A stretch of DNA of 64,000 nt from Allobosea sp. (GTDB lineage Bacteria; Pseudomonadota; Alphaproteobacteria; Rhizobiales; Beijerinckiaceae). The DNA is taken from positions 1 to 64,000 of the forward strand of contig JAAEQB010000078.1 in assembly GCA_024231975.1 (NCBI GenBank). Direction: 5' to 3'. Below are positions 50,090 to 58,537 of the stretch, piece after piece; position 1 is the stretch's first letter, and every line of letters begins with the position of its first letter. Both the position numbers and the translations under genes were made by a program. The notes under the pieces were generated by a model. The model was not told the origin of the DNA, did no database searches, and saw only the letters and a list, made by a program, of their open reading frames with translations.

Positions 50090-52633
50090 ATGACGATGCA
50101 TGCGAAGCATGAAGCGCCCGCGAGCGGGCCCAGCGTGATCGATATCCCGGTCGACGGGATGACGTGCGCGTCCTGTGTCGGGCGCGTGGAAAAGGCGATC
50201 ACGGCCGTTGCCGGCGTGAGCGCAGCCGCGGTGAACCTTGCGACCGGCAAGGCACGGGTTACGCTCGCCGGCGCAGACACCAGCGCGGTGGCCGATGCGA
50301 TCCGCGGCGCCGGCTACGAGCCGGGCGCGACGGCAATTGAACTGGCGATTTCCGGCATGACCTGCGCCTCCTGCGTCGGCCGGGTCGAGAAGGCCTTGCG
50401 CGCCGTGCCTGGTGTCCTGAGCGCGGAAGTCAATCTCGCAACCGAGCGGGGGACCATACGGGCCGCTGACGGTGCTATCACACCGGCGCTCGTCGCCGCC
50501 ATCGCGGCTGCCGGCTACGAGGCCAAGCTCCTCGACGAGGGACGCGGCGACGATGGCGATGCTGCCGCCGCCCGCCGTGAGGCGGAGCAAACCGCGCTCG
50601 GCCGCTCGGTCGTCGTCGCGGCAGTGGCGACTTTGCCGCTGCTGGTGCTCGAGATGGGGCCGCATCTGAGCGAAGCCTTCCATCACTGGCTCTATGCCCG
50701 CATCGATGCCTTCGTGCTGAAGCTCATCGCCTTCGGCCTCACCACCATCGTGCTGTTCGGGCCGGGCCTGCGCTTCTTCCTCAAGGGCTGGCCGGCGCTG
50801 CTGCGGGCTGCACCCGACATGAACGCGCTGGTCATGCTTGGCGCCGGCGCGGCCTATGCCTATTCGGTGGTCGCGACCTTCGTGCCGGACTGGCTGCCTT
50901 CCGGTACCGACTACACCTATTTCGAGACCGGGGCGGTGATCGTCACCCTGATCCTGCTCGGGCGCTGGTTCGAGGCCCGCGCCAAGGGCCGGACCAGTGA
51001 GGCGATCAAGCGGCTGGTCCAGCTGCAGGCGCGCTCGGCCCGGGTGCTGCGCGATGGTGTCGAGAGCGAGATCGCGATCGAGCATGTCCGCGTCGGCGAT
51101 CTCGTGCTGGTCCGGCCGGGCGAGAAGGTCCCGGTCGACGGCGAGGTCGTCGAGGGCGCGTCCTATGTCGACGAAGCCATGGTGACCGGCGAGCCCGCTC
51201 CCGCCCATAAGAGTGTCGGCTCGGCCGTGATCGGAGGCACGATCAACCGCAACGGCGCGCTGCGCTTCCGGGCGGAGAAGGTCGGCGCCGACACCTTGCT
51301 CGCCCAGATCCTGCGCATGGTCGAACAGGCGCAGGGCGCCAAGCTGCCGATCCAGGCGCTGGTCGACCGCGTCACCAACTGGTTCGTTCCGGCGGTGATC
51401 GCCGTCGCGCTGCTGACCTTCGCGGCCTGGCTCGCCTTCGGCCCCTCGCCGGCGCTGACCTATGCGCTGGTCAATGCCGTCGCCGTGCTGATCGTCGCCT
51501 GCCCCTGCGCCATGGGCCTGGCGACCCCGACCTCGATCATGGTCGGCACCGGCCGCGCCGCCGAGCTCGGCATCCTGTTCCGCCAGGGCGCGGCACTGCA
51601 GGGCCTGAGCGAGGTTTCGACCATCGCCTTCGACAAGACGGGAACCTTGACCAAGGGCCGGCCCGAGGTGACGCGCTTCATCGCCGCCGAGGGCTTTGCC
51701 AGGGACGAGGCCCTGCGCCTCGCCGCCTCCGCCGAGAGCGCCTCCGAGCACCCCTCCGCCGAGGCGATCGTCGCCGAGGCGAAGCGGCGTGACCTCAAGC
51801 TCGCTCCGGCCGTGGGCTTCACGGCCGAGCCCGGCCTCGGCATCTCCGCCCTAGTCGAGGGGCGTGACATTCTGGTCGGCTCGCAGAAGCTCATGGCGCA
51901 ACGCAACGTCGCTCTCGGCAATCTGACCGACAGGGCGGCCGCCTTCGCGCGCGACGGCGAGAGCCCGCTCTATGTCGCCGTCGACGGCAGGCTCGCCGGC
52001 CTCGTCGCCGTCGCCGACCAGGTCAAGCCGGGCACACCGGCGGCAATTTCAGCGCTCAAGGCGCTCGGCCTGCGCATCGTCATGGTCACCGGCGACAACC
52101 GCGCCACCGCCGAGGCGATCGCGGCGCGGCTGGGCATCGACGCGGTCGAGGCCGAGGTGCTGCCGACCGACAAGGCGGCGATCGTCAAGCGGCTTCAGGG
52201 CGGCGGCAACAAGGTCGCCTTCGTCGGCGACGGCATCAACGACGCGCCGGCCCTGGCCCAGGCCGATATCGGCATCGCCATGGGCGCCGGCACCGACATC
52301 GCGATCGAGAGTGCCGACATCGTGCTGATCTCCGGCGATCTGCGTCACGTGCCGGAGGCGATCGGTCTGTCCAAGGCGACGATGACCAATATCCGCCAGA
52401 ATCTCGGCTGGGCCTTCGGTTACAATGTGCTGCTGATCCCGGTCGCGGCCGGCGTGCTCTACCCGCTCTGGGGCGTGCTGATGTCGCCGGTCTTCGCCAG
52501 CTTCGCCATGGCCTTCTCCAGCGTCAGCGTTCTGGCCAACGCGCTCAGGCTGCGCCGTTTCTCGGCGCGGCAGGACATCACTGCCGCGGCGCCGGAGACG
52601 GCCTCGGCTACAGCCTTCGGGAGGATGGGATGA
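50090..52633 (+). CDS. copA: Cu+-exporting P1B-type ATPase CopA
   Basis: An 847-aa Cu(I) pump. Two N-terminal HMA domains (MTCASC with Cys26/Cys29 and Cys92/Cys95), eight membrane helices, CPC motif near residue 470 in VACPCAMGLATPTS, phosphorylation DKTGT near 514-518, GDGINDAPA, and the Cu(I)-specific late-helix residues (GYNVLLIPVAAG, MAFSSVSV) are all present. It exports cytosolic copper. The promoter upstream is CueR-type and the next gene is cueR with an ATGA overlap, giving a self-contained copper-responsive unit. Confidence 0.95.
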   Translation: MTMHAKHEAPASGPSVIDIPVDGMTCASCVGRVEKAITAVAGVSAAAVNLATGKARVTLAGADTSAVADAIRGAGYEPGATAIELAISGMTCASCVGRVEKALRAVPGVLSAEVNLATERGTIRAADGAITPALVAAIAAAGYEAKLLDEGRGDDGDAAAARREAEQTALGRSVVVAAVATLPLLVLEMGPHLSEAFHHWLYARIDAFVLKLIAFGLTTIVLFGPGLRFFLKGWPALLRAAPDMNALVMLGAGAAYAYSVVATFVPDWLPSGTDYTYFETGAVIVTLILLGRWFEARAKGRTSEAIKRLVQLQARSARVLRDGVESEIAIEHVRVGDLVLVRPGEKVPVDGEVVEGASYVDEAMVTGEPAPAHKSVGSAVIGGTINRNGALRFRAEKVGADTLLAQILRMVEQAQGAKLPIQALVDRVTNWFVPAVIAVALLTFAAWLAFGPSPALTYALVNAVAVLIVACPCAMGLATPTSIMVGTGRAAELGILFRQGAALQGLSEVSTIAFDKTGTLTKGRPEVTRFIAAEGFARDEALRLAASAESASEHPSAEAIVAEAKRRDLKLAPAVGFTAEPGLGISALVEGRDILVGSQKLMAQRNVALGNLTDRAAAFARDGESPLYVAVDGRLAGLVAVADQVKPGTPAAISALKALGLRIVMVTGDNRATAEAIAARLGIDAVEAEVLPTDKAAIVKRLQGGGNKVAFVGDGINDAPALAQADIGIAMGAGTDIAIESADIVLISGDLRHVPEAIGLSKATMTNIRQNLGWAFGYNVLLIPVAAGVLYPLWGVLMSPVFASFAMAFSSVSVLANALRLRRFSARQDITAAAPETASATAFGRMG

Positions 52634-53022
52634 ATATCGGACAAGCAGCCGAAGCCTCCGGCGTCAGCGCCAAGATGATCCGCTATTACGAGCAGATCGG
52701 GCTGATCGAGCCGCCGGCGCGCTCGCAATCGGGCTACCGGGTCTATGCCGAGCCGAACGTCCACACGCTGCGCTTCGTGCGCCGCGCCCGCAGCCTCGGC
52801 TTCTCGGTCGAGGAGACCGGGGCGCTGCTGGCGCTCTGGCGCGACCGATCGCGGGCGAGCGCCGACGTGAAGACACTGGCGCTGAAGCATGTCGCCGAGC
52901 TGGAGGAGAAGGCTGCGGCGCTACAGGCGATGGCGGCGACATTGCGCCATCTCGCCAGCCATTGCCACGGCGACAAGCGGCCGGACTGCCCGATCCTCGA
53001 CAAGATCGGCTCGCCACACTGA
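52630..53022 (+). CDS. cueR: Copper-responsive MerR-family regulator CueR
   Basis: A 130-aa MerR protein. The N-terminal HTH (IGQAAEASGVSAKMIRYYEQIGL) is followed by a long helix and the metal loop with Cys112 and Cys120 (CHGDKRPDC), the same positions as E. coli CueR. It senses Cu(I), Ag(I) or Au(I) and activates copA. The gene overlaps copA by ATGA and is thus autoregulated through the copA promoter. Confidence 0.94.
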   Translation: MNIGQAAEASGVSAKMIRYYEQIGLIEPPARSQSGYRVYAEPNVHTLRFVRRARSLGFSVEETGALLALWRDRSRASADVKTLALKHVAELEEKAAALQAMAATLRHLASHCHGDKRPDCPILDKIGSPH

Positions 53023-53115
53023 GACATCGCGGATATCGACGATGCCGCAAAGCAAAACGCCGGAGGCCCTTCCAGGCCTCCGGCGTTCGCAAAGTCCGGA
53101 AACAGGCGCCGCCGA

Positions 53116-53397
53116 TCAGCGGCGCATCGCCTCGGCGAGGCGCGGCGAGAAGGTGCGGGCCGGCCGGCGAACCACGACGACGGAACGGTTCGGCGTCATC
53201 ACCGTGGTACGATGCGCGGCCTTGCGGATCAGCGGCACGACCTCGGCGACGGGCACGCCCATCAGCTGAGCGGCGAGTTCGGCCTGCTGCTCCGGCGAAT
53301 CGCTCATGCACTGCGCCGCCGTCACCGCCTCTTCGAGGGTCGGCAGCTCTTTGCGCGGGCGCAGGATGCGCGGCGGGGGATTCTTGTAGTCGGGCAT
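53116..53397 (-). CDS. Hypothetical protein, 93 aa
   Basis: A small soluble basic protein that I do not recognise. It has a Pro/Arg-rich start (MPDYKNPPPRILRPRKELPTLEEAV), a helical centre and a basic end with RSVVVVRRPARTF. ATG 53397 has AAGGAG at a good distance. It is transcribed towards cueR and is divergent from the P450 gene. Confidence 0.55.
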   Translation of the reverse strand: MPDYKNPPPRILRPRKELPTLEEAVTAAQCMSDSPEQQAELAAQLMGVPVAEVVPLIRKAAHRTTVMTPNRSVVVVRRPARTFSPRLAEAMRR

Positions 53398-53600
53398 CTC
53401 GGTGGCTCCTTGGAAGCCTAAAATAACACTTATTGTGCACTGCACAAGATCACGCGGATTATTCTCTGCAATGCAACAATTGCAGAGCGGGTTGGCATGC
53501 GGCTTGCGCCTTTGGAATGCCTAAAACCGGCAGGAGATTGTCGGCCTCAGGGCCGGTTCCGCTCCGGTCGGCCCGTGCCGGCTCCATCAAGGAGGACTTC

Positions 53601-55049
53601 ATGAGCGTAGCGGATGCAGCCATGCCTGCCGCGCAGGCCCGTCGGCGCCGCCCGCCCGCCCCTGTGCCGGAAGAGCGCGAGTTCGGCCGGCTCGAGCTGC
53701 TGCTGCGCCTGCGCCGCAACCCGCTGACGATCTGGCGGATGCGCCATTTCCGCGAGCCTATCGTCGCCGGCGAGGGCCTGTTCGGCTATGGCGTCGTCAT
53801 CTCCGACCCGGAGGCGGTCCGGCATGTGCTGGTCGAGAACGCGGCGAACTACCGCAAGGACGACCTGCAGCGCACCGTCCTCGCGCCCGGGCTCGGCGAA
53901 GGCCTGCTGACGGCGGAGGGCGAGGCCTGGAAACGGGCCCGGCGGACCCTGGCACCGCTGTTCACCCCGCGCTCGGTCGCGGCACTGGCCGAGCGCATGA
54001 CGGCGCCGGCCGAACGGACCGTGATGCGCATGGCGCGCCGGCGCAGCGGCCGCATCGTCGACATATCAGCCGACATGACCCGGGTGACCTACGACATCCT
54101 GGCCGAGACGATGTTCTCGAACGCGATCGCCGGCGGCGCCGACGCCTTCGGCAAGGCCCTGACACGCTATTTCGAGACGCAAGGGCGGATCGACCCGCTC
54201 GACGTGCTCGGCGCACCGGCCTGGCTGCCGCGGATCGGCCGCTGGATGGCACGGCCGGCGATCTCGTTCTTCGAGACGCAGGTCAAGACGATCATCGCCG
54301 AGCGGCAGGCCCTGCATGCCGGCGGCGCCTGGAAGCCGGAGAAGCCCGACCTGCTCGACGCCCTGCTCGCCGCGCGCGACCCGGAGACGGGCACCGGTCT
54401 CAGCGAGGCCGAAGTCGGCGCCAACATCGTCACCTTCATCGGCGCCGGCCATGAGACCACTGCCAACGCCCTGACCTGGTCGCTCTATCTCACATCGCTC
54501 GCACCCGACGTGCGCGAGGCATTGGAGGCCGAGATCGACGCCGCCGGCGAGGACCTCGCCGCTGCCGCCCTCTCGGGCGAGCGCCTCGCGCTCACCCGCG
54601 CCGTGATCGAGGAGGCGATGCGGCTGTATCCGCCGGTGCCGTCCCTGTCGCGCACGGCGCTGGCGGACGACATGGCCGGCACATGCGTCATCCCCAAAGG
54701 TGCCCTGGTGGTGATCTCGCCCTATCTGCTGCATCGGCACGAGACGCTCTGGCAGGCGCCGGAGCAGTTCCGGCCCGAGCGCTTCCTGCCCGGCGCCCGC
54801 GAAGCCGTCTCGCGCTATGCCTACCTGCCCTTCGGCGCCGGTCCGCGCGTCTGCATCGGCCAGCAATTCGCCATGGTCGAGGCCGTGATCGTGCTGGCCG
54901 CGCTGCTGCGGCGGTTGCGCTTCGACTACGCCGGCACGGAGGCGCCGATGCCGGTCCAGCGCATCACGCTACGTCCGGCGCACGGCATGCCGATGCGTGT
55001 CACCGTGCGGCAGGCGGAACAGCGGCCGCAGCCGACCGCGGCGAATTAA
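53601..55049 (+). CDS. Cytochrome P450
   Basis: A 482-aa soluble cytochrome P450. The I-helix GAGHETTANALTW, K-helix EEAMR, and heme loop FGAGPRVCIGQQFA with Cys418 are all clear. It hydroxylates or otherwise oxidises an unknown hydrophobic substrate using external redox partners; no ferredoxin or reductase gene lies beside it. The pattern is close to bacterial CYP families related to fatty-acid or terpenoid hydroxylases, but no subfamily can be assigned. The ATG at 53601 has AAGGAGG upstream. Confidence 0.92.
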   Translation: MSVADAAMPAAQARRRRPPAPVPEEREFGRLELLLRLRRNPLTIWRMRHFREPIVAGEGLFGYGVVISDPEAVRHVLVENAANYRKDDLQRTVLAPGLGEGLLTAEGEAWKRARRTLAPLFTPRSVAALAERMTAPAERTVMRMARRRSGRIVDISADMTRVTYDILAETMFSNAIAGGADAFGKALTRYFETQGRIDPLDVLGAPAWLPRIGRWMARPAISFFETQVKTIIAERQALHAGGAWKPEKPDLLDALLAARDPETGTGLSEAEVGANIVTFIGAGHETTANALTWSLYLTSLAPDVREALEAEIDAAGEDLAAAALSGERLALTRAVIEEAMRLYPPVPSLSRTALADDMAGTCVIPKGALVVISPYLLHRHETLWQAPEQFRPERFLPGAREAVSRYAYLPFGAGPRVCIGQQFAMVEAVIVLAALLRRLRFDYAGTEAPMPVQRITLRPAHGMPMRVTVRQAEQRPQPTAAN

Positions 55050-55388
55050 CCACAGGTGGCGGAAAAGCGTTAAAGATGAACCCCGCGTTTTTAAAGATGT
55101 CGCGCCGGCGGCGCGCGTTCCGGCCGAACAGCCGCGGCGCGAAGCCCCGCCAAGCCCTGTCGTTCTTGGCTCGTCGAATGATCGCAAGGACGCGAACAAT
55201 TTAAAACTTGGCAGAAACGTGACAAAGCGCAGCGGCTCTTGCCCAAAAAAGGCCAATATGGAACAGATGCCAGGTGTGGTGCCCTGTGGGTCCCGCCTGG
55301 TTCTGCGAAACCGGCTCTGCCGGGTGCAAGGGCTACCAGATTGCTGGCACCATCTATTTTGGAAGCAACTTCTTACTGGGGTGACGTT
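55050..55388. other. Gene-free 339-bp interval
   Basis: No convincing gene between the P450 and the glycine-zipper lipoprotein. A 42-codon frame from 55075 lacks a ribosome site. The composition is relatively A-rich near 55180-55260 (AATTTAAAACTT, AAAAAAGG), which may hold the promoter of the lipoprotein gene. No tRNA or clear regulatory RNA was seen. Confidence 0.45.
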
Positions 55389-55844
55389 ATGCATGCCAAG
55401 ACCTTGAAGGCCGGAACCATCCTCGTCGCGGGCGCGCTCGCGCTTGGCGGCTGCACCCAGTCGCAGGAACGCGTCGCGGCCGGTGGCGCGCTCGGCGCCG
55501 GCGCCGGCGCCCTGATCGGCGGCGCAGTCGGCGGCGGCCGTGGCGCCCTGATCGGCGCCCTGATCGGCGGCGTTGCCGGCCTGGTCATCGCCGACGCGAT
55601 CGAGAAGGAGCGCGCCCGCGAGGCCGCCTACATCGCTGCGCGCTCGGGCGGCTCGAACACCCAGCGCTTCCGCAATTCGAGCGGTCAGGACGTCACCGTC
55701 CGCGCCCGCACCGTCCGGACCTACAACAACAACCAGGGCCAGAAGATCCGCGTCGTCGAGCGCACCGTGACCCGCGAGGGCAAGGCCGCCGGCTCCGATA
55801 CCGTCGAGGTCAACCTGGCGACGAACGAAGCGTCCGGCATCTGA
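55389..55844 (+). CDS. Glycine-zipper outer-membrane lipoprotein
   Basis: A 151-aa lipoprotein: signal with lipobox ALGGC, then a long glycine zipper (about residues 31-66, repeated GAGAGALIGG/GGGRGALIGA units) and a basic, Thr/Arg-rich soluble domain (SSGQDVTVRARTVRTY). It resembles SlyB/Rick_17kDa-type envelope proteins, which insert a hairpin in the outer membrane. Its role here is unknown. The ATG at 55389 is chosen by the signal; it precedes the 611-aa secreted protein by 65 bp. Confidence 0.8.
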   Translation: MHAKTLKAGTILVAGALALGGCTQSQERVAAGGALGAGAGALIGGAVGGGRGALIGALIGGVAGLVIADAIEKERAREAAYIAARSGGSNTQRFRNSSGQDVTVRARTVRTYNNNQGQKIRVVERTVTREGKAAGSDTVEVNLATNEASGI

Positions 55845-55909
55845 GCCGCGACGGAACTAACCGGTCCTCCCTCGCTTGCGAGGGGGGACCTCATGAGTAC
55901 CGAACCGAG

Positions 55910-57745
55910 ATGACTGCGCGCGCGCTGACGAAACGAGCCCTTTGCCTGACGGTTGCCTGCCTCGTGGCGGCGCCGCCGATGGGGGCTACGGCGCAGACGC
56001 AGATGATGGCAGGCTTCGATCCGTACAACCCGTTCGGCTCGGCCGCGCAGCTGCTCTGGCAGCGCATCCAGCAGCAATGCCCGCAGCTCAAGCTGCCGGT
56101 CACGATCGGCATCGCCTCCCGCCCGGTGACGCGCGAAGCCTTCACGACCGACCAGGGCAACAACATCATGCAGCAGATCCGGGCTGCATTCTCGAACATC
56201 CCCGGCATCACCATGGCGCCCTGGCTCGACATCGACCCGATCAAGGGCATCGTCGACACCGGCGTCCTCGATAATCCGCTGGCCGGCGACAACAAGGAAC
56301 AGCTCAGCAAGATCCAGCTCGAAGTCCGGGCCTCCGGCTACAAGGTCGGCGCGGCGACGCGCTTCAATCTGTCGGCGCATGGCTGGAACGGCTATGAGAG
56401 CTGCTCGCCGAGCCTCGACCCGTTCCCCGTCTCCCAGGATTTCATCGGCGAGGAATACAGCTCGACCGACGAGCTCTTCAACAAGGTCGCCGCCGGCGTC
56501 TGGGCGGCCTCGGTCGATACCGGCAATCCGATGACCCTCTCGGTCAGGATGCTGAGCGGGCTGCCCGTCAGCCCCGGCTGGCAGGAATTCTTCTCCGACA
56601 AGCTGCGGCGCGCGCTGAGCAAGCAGAATGCCGAGGAGAAGGAAACCAAGATCCGGGCAGAGCGCCACGTCCAGCTCGTCATCGCGCACGACCCCGCCAG
56701 TCCCGAGGACAAGCGCTGGGACGGCATGGTCACGGTCGATCCGCGCCCGCTCGGCTATCGCATCTCGGTCAGCGTCAATCGCCGGAATACGACCCCGGTC
56801 TCGGAGGACGGCCTGGTCACGCTCGACGAGTTGCCGACCATGCAGCAATGGGCTGCGCTCGGCCCGGAGGCACAGACGCCCCGGCTCGATCAGACGCCGA
56901 TGCGGATCAATGCGCGGATCGAGGGCGGCCGTGCCCTGCAGCAATACCCCTTCCTGGTCGCGCAGGAATCCTATGTCGAAGTCGACATCCCGACCGCCAG
57001 CGTCCGTGGACCGCACCCGGCCGTGCCCGTCGACGTGCTGGGCCGCAACAACGCCCAGATGAAGACCATCCACATCGTCAATCCGAGCCGGCCGAACCTG
57101 CGGCGCTACAAGCTCGGGCCCGGCGAATACACGATCCGCGTCGCCAGCGCCGGCCCGGTCGCGCAGGACTTCCAGCTGCGGGCGCGCGCCGTCGACACCA
57201 AGGACATGCTGATGCCGGAGGCGCCAGGCCGGCTGCTGCGCCGCTTCCAGGACTGGTATGCCAGCGTCTCCGAGGATCCGCGCACAGGACAGCGCACCTG
57301 CTACGCCTATACCGCAGCGCAGGAAGCCGGGCCGCGCTACTGGCGCGAGCAGGCTCCCTTCATCCTGCTGCAGGCGAGCAGCGCCGGAGTCGGAAACGGC
57401 GACCTCCAGCACCTGATCGAGGACAAGCGCTACTACAAGCCCAACACCCCGTTCGAAGCGGTGATCCGGGAAGGCGGCGGCATGGTGCGCCGTCTCAACG
57501 CCGCCCCGACGGCCGCCGGCAATTTCATCCGCCCGACGAAGCAAGGCTCGAACGGCCAGCCGATCCTCGATATGGACGCGGTCGCCGGCTACAACCGGGG
57601 CACCACGCTCGAGATCCAGGGCACGGCGACCGATGGCCGGCCGGCGCATGTGATCTACTCGCTGCAGGGGTACCGCGCCGCCGTCAACGCCATGTCGCTG
57701 GAATGCGGCCGGCGCGACCTCGCCAACGCCCTGGTCTGGAAGTAG
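55910..57745 (+). CDS. Secreted 611-aa protein with IalB-like C-terminus
   Basis: A large exported protein: signal MTARALTKRALCLTVACLVAAPP ending GATAQ. Residues about 30-240 include an unrecognised domain (PQLKLPVTIGIASRPVTREAF ... GNNIMQQIRAAFSN), and about 260-430 a beta-rich segment. The last 170 residues (RTCYAYTAAQEAG ... DGRPAHVIYSLQGYRAAVNAM) resemble the C-terminal part of invasion-associated locus B (IalB) proteins, with conserved Cys, judged by eye. It precedes the unknown Hsp70-like locus and might be part of it. Confidence 0.6.
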   Translation: MTARALTKRALCLTVACLVAAPPMGATAQTQMMAGFDPYNPFGSAAQLLWQRIQQQCPQLKLPVTIGIASRPVTREAFTTDQGNNIMQQIRAAFSNIPGITMAPWLDIDPIKGIVDTGVLDNPLAGDNKEQLSKIQLEVRASGYKVGAATRFNLSAHGWNGYESCSPSLDPFPVSQDFIGEEYSSTDELFNKVAAGVWAASVDTGNPMTLSVRMLSGLPVSPGWQEFFSDKLRRALSKQNAEEKETKIRAERHVQLVIAHDPASPEDKRWDGMVTVDPRPLGYRISVSVNRRNTTPVSEDGLVTLDELPTMQQWAALGPEAQTPRLDQTPMRINARIEGGRALQQYPFLVAQESYVEVDIPTASVRGPHPAVPVDVLGRNNAQMKTIHIVNPSRPNLRRYKLGPGEYTIRVASAGPVAQDFQLRARAVDTKDMLMPEAPGRLLRRFQDWYASVSEDPRTGQRTCYAYTAAQEAGPRYWREQAPFILLQASSAGVGNGDLQHLIEDKRYYKPNTPFEAVIREGGGMVRRLNAAPTAAGNFIRPTKQGSNGQPILDMDAVAGYNRGTTLEIQGTATDGRPAHVIYSLQGYRAAVNAMSLECGRRDLANALVWK

Positions 57746-57761
57746 TCGCCGGCCTATGCGT

Positions 57762-58334
57762 TCAGGCCAGAGCCAGCGCCGCCCGCGCCGGTCCCGTATC
57801 CTCGGCCATCTCGAACCGGATCAGGCCGCGGCGGACATTGGCGGCAGCATCGAGCACGGCCGGGAGCGAACGGGCGGAGCGTTCGAGTACGCCGAGCATG
57901 GCAGGAACCAGGCGCGGATCGCTCCAGACTTCCTGCCCCCGGCGCCCGAACGGAGCCAGGAAAGGCTCGACCCCGCTCCAGGCGAGGACGATCTCGCGTG
58001 GGCGCGCCGCAGCAGCCTCGACCCCCGACAGGATCCGCTCGATGATCGGCGCCCAGACGCCGTCGTCATAGCGCCCGACTGGCAGCAGGACCACCAGCCG
58101 CGCGGCATCCAGCAGGACCGTCTGGGCCTGCGAAGCCGCCTGCGCCGGATCACGGAACAGGCGCGGCAGCAGACGTGGCGCCAGGAAGCTTGCCTCGACC
58201 TCGCGCGCGCCCTCGCCGGAGGGTTCGGACAGAGCCAGGCGACGCAGCGCGACATCTTCCCCGGCCGTCGCCTGGGCGAGCGCCGGGGGCAAGGCCGCCG
58301 GCAGCGCGGCGAAGCAAACCGATTCTGCCGTCAT
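57762..58334 (-). CDS. Hypothetical protein, 190 aa
   Basis: I do not recognise this protein. From ATG 58334 it is a soluble alpha/beta protein with a hydrophobic strand ARLVVLLPVGRYDDGVWAPIIERIL and IVLAWSGVEPFLAPFG. It is convergent with the 611-aa gene and divergent from the 789-aa gene, with a shared 203-bp promoter region. A longer N-terminal extension (to 58487) is open but looks non-coding. Confidence 0.5.
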   Translation of the reverse strand: MTAESVCFAALPAALPPALAQATAGEDVALRRLALSEPSGEGAREVEASFLAPRLLPRLFRDPAQAASQAQTVLLDAARLVVLLPVGRYDDGVWAPIIERILSGVEAAAARPREIVLAWSGVEPFLAPFGRRGQEVWSDPRLVPAMLGVLERSARSLPAVLDAAANVRRGLIRFEMAEDTGPARAALALA

Positions 58335-58537
58335 CGCATCCCACTCCGTCTCGGCTCCGGACCGGCCTGCGCCGGCGGCCCGGCGCGGCAAGTTTCCGCA
58401 AGTGCAGCCAGCCGGCCGCAAGATCAGGCCCGCGCCGACAAGGTCGAGCCGAGCCCATGTCTTGCAAGACGACGGGCCATCGCGCAAGGTCCGCTCACGT
58501 CGCCCCGCCTAATTCGCTTTTCCCGGAGCCTGTTTCC

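Noticed and set aside
49442..51751. 769-codon open frame on the minus strand
   Set aside because: It is antisense to the NUDIX and copA genes and crosses the CueR promoter; there is no protein-like pattern.
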